Of a stretch of DNA of 64,000 nt, positions 11,484 to 23,981 are shown piece after piece. Each line of letters begins with the position of its first letter. Position 1 is the first letter of the stretch. The DNA lies in assembly GCF_949628265.1 (NCBI RefSeq), contig NC_088786.1, forward strand, positions 15,190,001 to 15,254,000, read 5' to 3'. Under the pieces are notes generated by a model. That model was given only the letters and a program-made list of their open reading frames with translations, was not told the origin of the DNA and searched no databases. Position numbers and translations under genes: made by a program. Origin of the DNA: Cloeon dipterum (lineage: Eukaryota; Arthropoda; Insecta; Ephemeroptera; Baetidae).

Positions 11484-12552
11484 TTAAAGGATGAATTCTC
11501 CTGTAGCACGAATAATAATCTCGTGAACCTGCAATATACAAACGACCCATATGATAAATTTTTGCATTACAAATTTCTTGCTGGTTTACTTGAACGTGAG
11601 GTGGTGCCTGCAACGCGTACAAAAGCGCCTGTGCAATGTCTTCTGGTAGAAGACATGGATTTTCCTCGTATTTCTTTGCTGCTACTTCTTCAGAAAGACC
11701 TGATGCGACGCTTATCTCCGTTTTTACCAACCCTGGGCTGATGCTCTGAAATTAATATGATGGATCAAAATTACCAAAATTTCACGTGGCACTATTAAGA
11801 GTATTGTGCTTTTACCGTGACCCTGATCTTGGTCTGCATATCTCTGAGCTCCCTGCGCAGGCCCTCTGTCAGCACAGTAACAGCGTGCTTGCTTGCCGTG
11901 TAAATATAGCCAGTGGGATATTCCGAAACATAGTGGCCGCAAATGCTTTTCCATTGAAAATATTTTTAATTAAGCTATTTGATGTCTCGTTTTTACAATG
12001 CAAACCTATTGATGTTAAAAATGTGTCCGTCAGAAATTCCTCTGGACTTCATGTCTTGGACGACCTCCCTCGTGAAAACTGTTAAAGCAATCACGTTTGT
12101 GTCAAAGATTTTTTTAACATCATCGCTGCTCTGCTCTATGAAAATTAAAAGTCCAATGAATTTTAAAAATATTGACTTTGATCTAAACTACCGCTAAGTT
12201 TTCCATATCTGTTAACACCGGCATTGTTGACGAGGATGTCGGCGCCACCGAGATTTTCCCTCGTCCATTGGACCACTCTCTTCACGTCCTCTTCAACGCT
12301 AACGTCACCCTGCACGGGGTGCAGTTCTCCTTTCGCTCCTTTCAACTCGGAAGCTAATTGCTACACATAAAGTTTAACCGTTTAAAATTAAATTAAATAA
12401 GATTTTAAATGAGTCCCTACTTTAACTCTTTCCACGCGGCGAGCCACTCCAACCACTTTCAAACCATTCTCGACCAAAAGCTTGGCAACCAAAGCTCCAA
12501 TGCCAGAGCTAGCTCCAGTGACAATGGCCACACGATTCGACCAGCGCTCCAT
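11484..12552 (-). CDS. DHRS11-like short-chain dehydrogenase/reductase, copy B
   Basis: Six exons on the minus strand: 12552-12421, 12360-12192, 12135-12006, 11945-11816, 11745-11590, 11528-11484; 762 bases, 253 residues. Exon lengths (132, 169, 130, 130, 156, 45) match copies A and C exactly. Motifs: [16 protein letters not shown], catalytic N114, S144, Y159, K163, then [10 protein letters not shown]. It ends tail-to-tail with hydroxylase copy 2, about 435 bases apart. Copies A and B are close to identical through exons, introns and 220 bases of upstream DNA, so they are recent duplicates; C is older. The start Met is shared by all three (MERW). The exon 3 donor is the weak GTTTGC, also in copy A. 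A 9-codon upstream extension exists in this copy only and is not chosen. Confidence 0.92.
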
Positions 12553-12683
12553 ATTACTATAATGTTTGGACTCAATCACCCTAATTTAAATTTAATGCTG
12601 CAAACCTGTCCATAAACTAGTGTGAAATGTTCAGAAAGCACAGCTTTATGGACTTGGAAGTTTGTGAACAAGTGTATTTAAAA

Positions 12684-12690
12684 TTATATA
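12684..12690 (-). promoter_or_regulatory. Possible TATA box of dehydrogenase B
   Basis: The minus strand reads CTATATAATT about 130 bases upstream of the start codon, inside the duplicated upstream block. The matching place in copy A (around 8818-8826) reads CTATTTAAAT, so the TATATAA core is changed there. No transcript data are available. Confidence 0.3.
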
Positions 12691-13207
12691 GCGCAGCGCA
12701 GAATTTCTTATCAGTACCCCCTAACAAATAAAGATAACAACCAGCTATCATTGGAATGGACATTGACCCGTATAAAAATCAGACTATAATGCTCAAGGTG
12801 TATATAGCTTATTTTTCCACGATTATGGACTTCTTCTCAATAAAAATAAATGCTGCACAATTTCTGGGACCCTTTAAATGCCTCCAACATAAGAATGATG
12901 CATATTCAATCGACCACACTACAAATTAAGAAGCTCAATAAACACGTGGCGGAACACTGATTGAAAGCCCATGCATGTTAATTTGTGTTAAGAGATCAAA
13001 TTTGTGTGGTACACAACATAGTTCATCAGAGTTCGACTTTTGAAGCGTTGTGGATTATTTAAGTGCAATTTTTACACTTTCCCCTTTCCAAAAATTCGAC
13101 TGAATAGTTTTGTTAATGAGAGAAAATGCAGTTATGTGAATTAATTGGTCGATTTATAATAAAGGACTACATAATTTCATTAATTAATACTATGTTGAGA
13201 GCGGTTT

Positions 13208-14285
13208 TCACACGATGATTTCTCCAGTCGGACGAATAGTTATTTCATGCACCTAGAGCAGAGAGTGAATTCTATTTTATGCAACAAAAACGTACATTTA
13301 TTGCAGCCAGTTTACCTGGACGTGAGGTGGTGCCTGCAAAGCGTATAGCAGAGCTTGTGCAACATCCTCTGGCTGCAAATGCGGTTTTCCCTCGTATCTC
13401 TTTGCGGCCACCTCTTCTGACACACCTGGGGCGCGGCCTATTTCCGTTTTCACCATGCCTGGACTAATACTCTGAAAAATCGAAAATGTCGCGCCGTTTT
13501 CCTTAGACTAACAAACTAATTAACTATCCAATTTTTACCGTGACCCTGATCTTAGTCTGCATATCCCTGAGCTCTCTACGAAGACCCTCCGACAGCACCG
13601 TGACAGCGTGCTTGCTAGCTGTGTAAATATAGCCAGTAGGAAGTTCTGGGATATATTGTCCACAAATGCTAATGAACAAATTAGTTTTACTATAGTAAAA
13701 AATTATTTTCTGTGAGCATATCCCACCTGTTAATGTTGAAAAAATGGCCATCCGAAATTCCTCTCGACTTCATATCTTGGACAACCTCCCTCGTGAAAAT
13801 TGTCAAAGCAATCACGTTTGTGTCAAGTATAACTTTAATGTTTTCGGTACTCTGTTCTACAATGACAAATCATATTAATATGTGCAGAATTAAAATTAAC
13901 AAGTAACGCTAAACGGACCACAGATTTTTCCAGGTCGGCCGACGCCGGCGTTGTTGACGAGGATGTCAGCTCCTCCAAGATTCTGCCTCGTCCATTGGAC
14001 CACTCTTTTCACGTCCTCCTCAACAGTAACATCGCCTTGCACTGCGTGCAATTCACCTTTTCCTCCCTTCAGCTCAGAGGCCAATTTCTGCACACCGAGT
14101 TTTACATTAAAAATGTTTTTTGTTCTTTTTTATATATTATTAAACTGCCTTACTTGAACTCTTTCCACGCGGCGAGCCACTCCAACCACTCTCAGACCAT
14201 TTTCGACCAAGAGCTTAGCTATGGATGCCCCAATACCAGAGCTAGCCCCCGTGACTATGGCCACTCGATTTGACCAGCGCTCCAT
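13208..14285 (-). CDS. DHRS11-like short-chain dehydrogenase/reductase, copy C
   Basis: Six exons on the minus strand: 14285-14154, 14087-13919, 13856-13727, 13668-13539, 13471-13316, 13252-13208; 762 bases, 253 residues. It is the most diverged of the three paralogues, with its own intron sequences (58-67 bases) but the same exon structure. Motifs: TGASSGIG 12-19, GDVT with D63, NNAG 89-92, N114, S144, Y159, K163 (YTASK), [10 protein letters not shown]. The C-terminus [14 protein letters not shown] fits the family's last strand. The exon 2 donor is the non-canonical-looking GTCCGT, but it keeps the phase and aligns with GTAGTT in A and B. A TATATAT sits about 87 bases upstream of the ATG. 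Predicted cytosolic NADP(H)-dependent oxidoreductase; substrate unknown. Confidence 0.92.
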
Positions 14286-14370
14286 TTTGCCAAATGAACA
14301 CTTTTAAGAATGTCGTAAAACTATTGTGGAGGGACCAAATTAAAAGCAAACTGGCAGTGGTTAAAAACAC

Positions 14371-14378
14371 ATATATAC
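14371..14378 (-). promoter_or_regulatory. Possible TATA box of dehydrogenase C
   Basis: The minus strand reads GGTATATATG about 87 bases upstream of the start codon, a reasonable core-promoter position if the 5' leader is about 55 bases long. Confidence 0.35.
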
Positions 14379-14602
14379 CGTATCATTTATTTACCGTACA
14401 AAAATTCTTATCAACCGATGCACACAGATATTATGAGTTGTACTTTGACCGTTGGGATTTTTTCAGGACTGACTTAAAATAGAGACACGTGCTCGCAGAT
14501 TTTATGTGCGCACTGAAGTGGCTCGAGCGTTCGGCTTTGTTGCGCGCAACGCGCAACCTACGAGGTTGCAAACATGCAAGCTATGTAGCCATCCTAATCT
14601 GA

Positions 14603-14622
14603 TTTTTTTTTTTTTTTTTTTT
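14603..14622. repeat. Poly(T) tract
   Basis: An uninterrupted run of about 20 T. It could be the reverse of a retroposon poly(A) tail, but no recognisable element body flanks it. Confidence 0.8.
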
Positions 14623-15324
14623 GCTAAGAGATTGGTTATATGAGTACAAAATGATGATCACTATATATCGTGATAATTTAGTTATTTAGCTAATTTATCT
14701 AAATATTATCAAAATAAAATTTGTTGCTAAGTCGAGTCAAAGGTGCGGTAGTTTAAATTTCAGAAAAGCAAAAGTTATTTATGACAAAAATTTTTCCATG
14801 TTTGTATAGATATTTACATAGTTGTAAGCCGTTGGCGTTTAATCAATCAAGACAAAAATGATAGTCAGCATTAAAGCTCTCTACAGTTTCAACTAATGAA
14901 CTGCATTATTTAACTTTTTTATCTTTAACTTAATTTGAAACTTCATTTACTCCGAGTATTAGGTTAAGTTTTTCTGATTCACTAGATTTATGGGAAAAAA
15001 ACTGGGCCAAATTATTTATCCTTGACCTGCCCAATTCCCAAAGCGTGTGTGCTTTTTAGCGAAAGCTGCTGGTGTACAGTGGTCCCTGGCACTGCAACGC
15101 AAAAATCTTTAACAGGTTTGAAACAAGTATCATTGTTTAAGGCTAAATAGATACCAGTAGTCCGTTGGTCAAAGCAATGGGAGATTTTTATGGAATTTTT
15201 CTTGGATCTATTGATGCGGCTGCTCTATGTCAGAGATGGCAAAATAAATGTGGTTAGTTCAATAACTCAAAATATTCAAGTGGCTCAACGCGCTGTGCCA
15301 ACTTGCCACTTTTTTTAGACAATT

Positions 15325-15515
15325 GTATGGCATTTCAATAAAAAAACCGCGATGTAGGAGGCGTAGAGATTGCCACTTTGGGCCCAAGCTACTCTGCGGC
15401 CACTCTGGCCCCATTATTCCCCTCGGCAATGTTATTTTGGCATAATTATGGTGAGCTCATAGCCCACGGCCCCCCACGCGATGTGCTGCAAAGAGGTTCC
15501 AATAAAAAATAATAA
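15325..15515 (+). repeat. Dispersed repeat R1, copy 2
   Basis: Second copy of the element at 1120-1335, sharing GGGCCCAAGCT, CTCTGCGGCCACTC, GGTGAGCTCATAGCCCACGG and AGAGGTTCCAATAAAAAATAA. It ends in an A-rich tail as copy 1 does, and shows internal indels. Confidence 0.6.
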
Positions 15516-16098
15516 GTATATATATGCTGAATTTTTTTATGACCGAAGGGTTTTTTCCTGAGAACAATATTATTTTATATAATATTATTGAATTTATTAT
15601 ATCTGTAAATAACCTAAAATTTTATAGCAATCGTATAAAATGCATACAAAATAAACTTAATAAATCTGATCAATAGTTGTCTAAGCTTCGATCGTGCATT
15701 GTATTGTGTGCAATATGTCACCAATATTAGCTTTGTGCTAAAATAATGGACATACATAAATATATATACCTCTAGTGAATGGCACAAAACGAAAATGTCA
15801 AAATATAACTTGAATAATTATCAATTTGTATTGAAATCGACTGAGTATATTAATATTGTGTCTAAATTTTAATAAATATCTACTCATTAGTTCCAGAGAG
15901 GGCTGAACATTCAAACAAAGTCGCATTTACGCGCCCAGAGTAAAAACCGGTTATTTTTACAGAGGCACTAGAGGCAGTTTTCTATCACCGCCACTACTAC
16001 TAGCCACTACCGCCAGCTGTATTTTGTTTTTCAATGCGGTCTTAGCTCGTGTTGGACGCCTTTTTTCAAATTTCAAGGAAATTACTGTGTTTTTTAAA

Positions 16099-16960
16099 AT
16101 GAGCCTTATGCGCCAGGGTCTAGTTATTGAAAAGTTGGTGGTTGGGCTGCACAGGCAGCGATTCGCACCTGCGGCGGCTCCAAATCTCGTCGTCCGATGG
16201 CGAAAACCCATCAGCCTCGGCACAGCACCTAGCAAGTTATTCAGGGTTCCACAGAGACCTCAAATCCCTGAAGATGAGCTCAAGGAAATCCGCAGACTAT
16301 TCAAAAATTACAATACTCAGATGAAAAGCATCAGGTTTGATGTTTCCTATTTTTATTTTTAATTTAAGCTTTTACCTCCACTTATTTCTTATGTTTATAT
16401 TTTGCAAATTTTTGAAATTTAAATTGGCGTTCAATTCCAGAGCCTGGTTTGCTGAGGAAGCGAAGAGGCAAGAGGCTGTTACTGCAGCAGCCGTAGCGGG
16501 TGCCACTGGTGAAGAGGCTGAATTTCAAAGATGCCTGCAGATCAATGAAGAATGGAATAAGAAAGTGGCAGCTGAGAGACAAGTCCGTTTGGCTGCCGAA
16601 AAGGCTAAACTGACTGACAAGATCCTGACAGATCTTGAGCAAGATGAGTTGCAAAAAAGCAAACGGATTGCAGAGATTCAGCAAATGGTTGAAAGAGAAA
16701 AGGTTTCTTCTTATTGTTGTTGTTAAATCTTTCAATATTCCGGTCTGGAATTTTTTTGCATTATTTTGCTCATTTATTTCTGCAGTACTTATATCTCTTT
16801 TAATTTTCAGGATTTGTCATCACATTACATCACAGAGGAAAATATAGACCAGGCTATTGAAGAGGCCCTTAGCCAAGAAGTCAACTACAATTTTGCTATC
16901 GACCGTGAAGGGAATTACTATCATGGGTTTAGCATGACACCAACTACCAGTCATAGCTAA
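16099..16960 (+). CDS. mRpS26: Mitochondrial ribosomal small-subunit protein mS26 (MRPS26)
   Basis: Three exons: 16099-16334, 16441-16702, 16811-16960; 648 bases, 215 residues, GT-AG introns of 106 and 108 bases. It is a component of the mitochondrial 28S ribosomal subunit. The N-terminus is basic with an early Leu/Arg-rich stretch and few acids, fitting a mitochondrial presequence. A central charged, Ala/Glu/Lys-rich helix (about residues 80-166) is followed by the conserved tail ITEENIDQAIEEALSQ..NYNFAIDREG, which parallels the vertebrate mS26 end (ITRENLE..VEAALDS..NYNWAITREG). Length is close to the usual about 200 residues. The ATG at 16099 is the first in frame. An ATTAAA at 16998-17003 may be its polyadenylation signal. 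It stands alone between the oxidoreductase array and the FGF gene desert. Confidence 0.95.
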
Positions 16961-16997
16961 GTTACGCTTTGCAGTTTGTCAGATTTTAGTAAGGACC

Positions 16998-17003
16998 ATT
17001 AAA
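16998..17003 (+). terminator. Possible polyadenylation signal, mS26
   Basis: ATTAAA, a common variant hexamer, 38 bases after the TAA stop; an AATAAA follows near 17240. Confidence 0.4.
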
Positions 17004-20000
17004 AATCAATTATATTAATGATAGCTGTTCTGTATTTTTCCAATAACGCTAAAAAAGTTCATTTCATTACATTTAAGCTTGCAAGCTGGTGGACAAGTAG
17101 TACAAAGAATTAGATCAGCTTGTATTTGATCCAGTAAATCACAAACAAACAAGATTACCCTGCATCAAACTTATATATTAACATGGTCGTGTCATTCAGT
17201 GGCACATCATCAATTTCAGCTAATTCATGAAAGGCCCATAATAAAAGGTTAGATATAATTATTTTTCAACATATTTAATAATTATTATTCTTTAAGTGAT
17301 TTTACAATGGCTACTCCCACTCTTAAAAGCAAACAAATAGGCATGTAAGGCCAACAAATAGAAAAATTGTAAAATGAAATAAATTTAAAACGCTCTTGTT
17401 CTATACAGCTGCCGGTTTGGCACATTTATTGCTCATATGTAAACCAAATGAGTAATGATATTGTTAACTTTTTTATTCTAGGTTGGCCTGAATTTATGTA
17501 AGATAACAAAAATTTTACATGCCATATTTGAAAAGGTTACGATTAATGCAGTCCTTGATGTAATCACTGTCACAGCTAATTGAAAAAAGCAATTTTCTCT
17601 GTAATGAAAATGTGCAAAACACACAGACACATTAGATTAAACTAAGTACGCATTACAACAAGTTTTACTGCGTCGCATAATTTTTTCAGCAAAATTCTAC
17701 AATCTGGCATTGCCACAAATTAAAGAAAAGAGAACAAGGTTGATAAGACTCCCTAAATTATGTAACTTGTGTAAAAAATGTTATCAGTGGAGCTTAAATT
17801 TTATCTCCTGTTCTTTCTCATAGAAACGTTGCATTAATGTTCCAGACTGTGAACTGAAATCTTTGACTGCGGTGCGTTTTGTCACTCATTGGCGTCAGCC
17901 GGCACTTATGACTTGAGGTTCACTTCCTCCTTGATTGGGAAGTGCGAAATTCCGATCATTTCTTTAGGCGCCAGATTATGTGTGTGTTTGCGGCGTCGTT
18001 GGTCGTTTCATCATGGCAGGCTCCGCCGTCGTGTCACATTTCTCGCCGCCACTGATAAACCGTGCGTCGGCCAATTGCCTTCTTCGCCTGACTTGCCGAG
18101 AAAATTAGTGCATCGTCAGTCAGGAAACACACAGACTAGATATACACGCCCTGTCTGCTCTCGTTACCTGTGGTGGTAATTATCTGCGATTATTTCGAGA
18201 GCCACGCTCGTTATCTGTCGTTTGGCATTTCTCACTTAATGCGAGCAATCGATACACCGTTTGAAAAACAATCAATGAGCCACATTGCTGTCACGCGCTT
18301 GATCACGACAGAATGCGACAGACTTTCAAAACTAAACTTAAGAGGACGTTTTTTCGTCGCAGTCACATATTTTGGCACTGACTTGGTTTTCCGTCAAGTT
18401 ATTATCTTATCAGATCGTGAAATGTAAAAATGTCTGTTTAATTTAATTGAAAACATATATGCATAAAAGATTCTTTTGGTAGATTAAAATTTGCTGAGCA
18501 CCAACTTGATAATTATCAATATCTGCATCGATTGCAGTTTTAACAAGAAGTTAAAGCAATATTCAAGTTCCTTTCCCATCGTATTACAACTTAAGAAAAT
18601 GTTTGGTAATTTTTCTTTAGGAATGGACCAACTACACCTCTCGATTTTTGCTTTTGTCCATGAAAAAATGAAACACAAACCCTGAATGCTCCCTTTAAAA
18701 AGCAAAAAATGCGTGGTTTTCGTTGGACACAGATGATGAGGAAAATTATTTAATAATCTATGCATATATCCTTAAGAATTTTCCCTTTTTCACATTACAT
18801 ATTAAACCCATATATATTTCCTATCTAAAAATTTCCACACAACTTCCGTATACAGCAGTAATTTATTCACTGACATTTAATTTGCTTAAAATTTAAATTA
18901 TTTAGTACTTATCGGGACCAAAATGACTAAAAGACCTTCCTAATTAGGGTACAGGATGGATCTACAGCATGTCAATACAATAAGACCAAAATTCAACAAC
19001 TCTGGGAAAACGAGGGCAAATCAAATTCTCGAGTCTTCCTTGAAGGAAAAATTGTCAAATAAATTTTGAAACGTTTGTACCTCCAAGGACTTTTGTGGAT
19101 GCTGCAATGCTTGAAAAAAGAGTTCATCGATGTGATACAAATTCATTTGGATTCTGCAATCATAACAGTCCCCCGCAAACCGAAAGCGAAACAACTGTTA
19201 TCACTCCATGTCCGTGAAGGCGACCATTTAATGATATCTACTGATATTAATTGTATTCATAAAACATATTTTTCCGAAGATATTTGCCTCAATGATCAAA
19301 ATGATCTCGGGGCATACAGACATACACAGATATTATTTTTTGGGCTGATTCGGGCTATGCAATATTTTTACGAAACTCCCATTAAATTTTCGGGGTAAAT
19401 ATTTTCCTGTTACTGCTGACGTCAGTGTCCGAGCATAATTATTTAGGGCCAAACAAGTGGCCCTATTAAAACGCAATAAGTTGTTGAAAAAAAACGAAAA
19501 ATGAGGGAAAAAAGCGTGAATTATTGCTAAAACACATTAACCAGGATAGCCGCGCTTTTTTCTGATAGAATAGTTTGAAGTCCTTGGAAGTGCTGTCAAT
19601 CCCGGATTTTTTGGCAAGGTATGTATGCGACTGTATGAATTTACTCTGCGTACACCACTTCAAAGGAGAAATAGTTAATGTCATAAACATACCAAAAATT
19701 GCGACAAATCACATATTCTGTACATTTTATTCCGTAACGCTGAAGCAGCAAAAATTGAAAGAAGAGAGCAAATGTGTTGCATAAAAGGGGCCGGGAAATT
19801 ATGTAGATCAAATTGCACCTAACAAGACAGCCGGAGGTGGAGCATTATGGAAAACAGCATCACCTGGTGGAGTTGATGTAATAAAAAAGCACAACAGAAT
19901 AACATTATAAAGCAGATCAGCCGCATTGATTTGTAAATGTTTCCGGGAAACGGCGCGGTGCCTCTTGAGAGAGCAGTTGACGAGAGCATCAATTCACAAC

Positions 20001-23000
20001 TGCCGAGATTGCGCCAGCAAGAGATATATGATAATGAAGGGGTCTCGAATGCGCGTGTGTAATTTTTGGTCTTTCAATTTGGCCGCCCCTAATGACGGCC
20101 ATTGTGGCGCGCGGCGTCTACAGCCTCCATTAGCCGCGGAGAGCGGCCTTTATTCTGCATTTAGGCGCCGCGCATTTCCATAATTGGTCGACGCACACCA
20201 CTTTTGCCATTTCAATCGGGCGCCGCGCTTAATTGAATTAAAATACGAGTGGGCATAAAAAGCACTTGAAAGCACGCGATTCTCACGCCGCGAGCGCGCG
20301 CCAACCTCTCGACAAGGATGCTTTCTCTGTCGCCGACCGCGATTTCCAGACTGGCGACGAAACACTTCAATAGCAGCAAAGTGCGTGACTATTTCGTCTG
20401 GCCAACTGGTCACGCTGCAACAAACTCGTCACAATCTCAGTCCTGCTTACAGGGTAGCAATTTTAATTTTGTATTTAAAATGTTGTGCCAAAGCAAGTGT
20501 TTCATATAGTGTGAAGTTTTGGGGGAAACTTTACAAAAACTGACCTTTCGAATGCGGCTAAATACTTTGACCATGTATTTAAGTAAAAAAAAGATTTTGC
20601 CAACTTTTTCGAAAAATTGCAAGGATTGGCGACGTTTTTGTGGCTCGTTCAAATTCTCATCATCTCGATCTAATTTGTGAGGAAAACGTTCCTTTTTGCG
20701 GTGAAACAAATCAAGATTTTCAATGGACATGCAGTGCTCGCCATCCGAAATAAATGCAAACTTTTCAGCAAATTTTCTCATAACCAGGGCATTTTCTAAG
20801 CTTTCTCAATGTTTAATTTTTATCTACAACTACTATAAGCAGCATAACTCTTATTAACTAATTAATTATAAAACAAAATTATGATAAATTTTATCGTATC
20901 GCAGGCACTTTTATGTTTTCGTTGACATTTGATTTTTAACTGGATAGAGTTCTACTTAAAATAATGAAGTGAAACGTACACATTATTTAAATTTAATGGA
21001 AATTTTCGTTTTCAAACGGATCGTGATGTTAGCAGGCTGCGTATTTTTCTGAAACTCAATCGGCATTTATGATTTTCCCAAGTTTTCAAATAATGCCACA
21101 TTGTCAATCGCAGCTCATACGCGATAATAGTCAATTCTAGAAGAAACAATGGAAGATTTTGTTTTGTGAATGGCGCCTGGGAGAGGCTCGCCTGATCCTT
21201 CATTTGAGTTTTTGCGACTGCTTGGAGCCATCAGGACGGAGACTGCTGTATTTTTCGCTGCGGAATCGTGGCGCCCAACCAAATTTACGTCGCCGATCAC
21301 TTTTAGATTTTTGTCCAAACTTTTCCTCATGGGTTTCGAATGACCCTCAAAACAGCATAAAAACTGAGGCGCCACATTAAACACAATTGTTTATTGATCG
21401 TCACGGAAATTAAACGAATGGCGAGACGCGTGATGATCTAATTCGAGTAACACAACTTTGGTATTCTTGCTCGAAATTAACACCCATATAAAAAACGAAT
21501 AGTGTGGGCAGAATTATTAAGATTTCAATCAGTTTTTGAAGGCGTCGTCCAGGCGAAGGAGCCGCGCAGCAGTTTGTGTTTCTCCAGCATGGCCTAATTT
21601 TTCTCCGAACTAATATTTCTCACATTTAGGTGTAAGAATTCCGTGGCACTTGACGCCTCAACGCGTCTCTCTCTACAAACTATTAAGCCAGCGTGAATTA
21701 TTTGACCTCTCGAGTGATCATGTCCAACAAGCGCGAGTGTTTCTCGAGTTCTGAAGTCTCGTGTCCAGCCAGAGATTTATTCCGACAACACGCTCGATCA
21801 GAGTAATTTAATTTTTAGACTGACCTTCGCGGAGGCGAAAACGTGTTTAAATTGAATTATAAAATTAAATGACCAGTCTCATTACCCGGCCTTATCTCCG
21901 CTGGGCATCGCTCGCTGCGTTGGCGAGTTTTCCGCTTCATTTGCACAGAGTGGTAATAATTTGTATTTGTTGTGTTTGATGCAAGTTTGTCTGTAAATCC
22001 TGTCCACCTTAATTGAGTTATATCAGCCATTTAAGTCTTCACTTTCATTTGCATTGCGATATGCGGCTATTGCCTCCAAGAAATTAAATTAAATAATATT
22101 AAGCTCTTTCAACCGATTCTGAATTAATGTAGAGTTTAACGCAACCAAATATTCATATGATATTTAAATATTTTAGCAGAATTTTCACGCTGACGATAAT
22201 TTACGCGGCGAAACAGTTATCAGCCAAAATCAACGCAGTTTAAAATAATTTCCTGCTTAATTAGCATAACGAAAATTATGCTTTCGTGATGAGTTGGCTT
22301 ATCTGGACCCATCTCCCTACACCAGGGGGCTGTTATTAGCGGGTCATTACAATGATTGAGCCGTGAAGGTTATCAATTTCAATCAGAGGTCGCTTCCCGG
22401 CATCATTGGATGTGAATTAATTCAAAGAGGATCGAATTAGCGGGCTCATTAGGCGGCCGCCGTTTTTCCTGCTGCTCTGAAATTACATACTCTTGCGTCC
22501 AAAGGCGCACCCCGTAACACAATAAACGAGAGCAGCAGGTGCGCCTGAGGACAATGGAAAATTTATCGGTGCATTGCGCTGATCGGAAACTATGTGGGGT
22601 CGACATCATATTGTTATTTTAATTAAAAGAGCACTATTTAATTATAAAATGTAAATAAAACGCCATTTGGTGCTGCGTTTCGTGCTGTTTAAGACAAAGT
22701 ATAGACGCATGTCCAGTCACGTCTTCATTAATTTCGGCCAAAGGGAAGTGAAGAACAACGATATTGAAATTTTTGAGTAGCGAGATATTTTTTTAGTTTT
22801 GAAGATTCTTGCGAGTTTTTCTTCTGTGGTGTGATACATTATTTAACAAAAATAAACATGAACTAGCAAATTAAACCCAAATTAACTTTTTTCAATGTGT
22901 TTTCGATGCAACAGTAAAGATAAAGTCTGCTATGTGATTTTAAGTTTTCCTTCAATGTGAATGGGTCCACTGAATATGATTTATGGAAATGGGTAAAGAA

Positions 23001-23963
23001 TTACGGGTTTTTATTGACTAGTGATTAAAAATCATACCTGCATTACAGATGCAGTACAGATTTTGTTTTGTAGGTCATACTGCGGTGGTGTACAAAACAT
23101 GGAGTATGCTAAAAAAAATTAGGTTAAACTAATCTTGTATGATTGTGTGGAGCAGCTTGGCTTCATACTTCGCCACACCAATGCAAATGACCAAGATTTC
23201 TAAGTTTCAGTTCATAGTTAAATTGGAAGTTTTATTGATTTTTACTTAATAATATTTGAATTTATCGACTGATTTTGTTGTTCCTCTTCTGTAAAGTGTT
23301 TATCTTGAATTTTATATTGAAGTAGCGTACAGATAGCTCTATTATATGCCCGAATAAATATGTTTTGTGTTGCATTAAATATAAAATTAAACACAGCTAT
23401 AATTTTTACAGAAATCAAACAAATCGACTTATTCTTCGATGTTGTTTCTAATTATTGCTTAAACCAAGCCTGAAAATTTTTAACAGAAGGATTTTTTCTT
23501 GCACATTAGATAGAGGGCAAATTAGATTTTGTACTGCCCGTGCGAGTTTCAGGAAGACGCCATAAAAACAGCGAGTTACGCTCCTGAGCGATTTGTGGTC
23601 TCAATTTGAGTGGGAAATTTTGGGGAAAATTACAGTGTGCGTTGACCGACGGCCTCATTTCCATGGGGCAGCGATAAATCAAGAGCAGGGCCCGGGCGAT
23701 TTGCTTGGTGGTCCTCGCACGCAGCTTCCACGAAGGGGGTGCCACCTCATGGTTTGCGCTCGCAATCAGGCAGGGAGGTCTCTTTTTCTCTCGGCTCAGT
23801 TGCTCGTAAATTCGGAAAATATGCCCGCGCATGGGAACGCGGCACCGATGACAATAAATAATAATGCGCCACGCCGCGCACCTGGGAAAGATATGAAGAC
23901 GTAAAAATCGTAATTTCAGGAATTTCTCTCGACAGAGTTGCTTATCGCGTTTTAATCTGACAC

Positions 23964-23981
23964 AATAATAATAATAATAAT
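23964..23981. repeat. (AAT)n microsatellite
   Basis: Six tandem AAT units in the FGF-flanking non-coding DNA. Confidence 0.85.

Larger units (their letters stand above)
14286..16020. other. Intergenic stretch between dehydrogenase C and the mS26 gene
   Basis: No gene is recognised. It contains a run of about 20 T (14603-14622), a 12-base palindrome GTTGCGCGCAAC (14539-14550), repeat R1 copy 2 (15325-15515) and an AT-rich near-palindrome around 15565-15592. The final bases hold the mS26 promoter. Confidence 0.6.

Noticed and set aside
13539-13668. Apparent loss of the catalytic serine in all three SDRs (Cys 13 residues before the catalytic Tyr)
   Set aside because: In the DHRS11 group the loop is two residues longer, so the catalytic Ser is S144 in the NINS motif, 15 residues before the Tyr, and it is present in A, B and C.
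18013-18108. 31-codon frame starting MAGSAVVSHF in a GC-rich islet
   Set aside because: Good start context is not enough; no homology or neighbouring gene supports translation.
19066-19398. 110-codon plus-strand frame
   Set aside because: Begins without ATG; no domain recognised; no nearby exon in phase.
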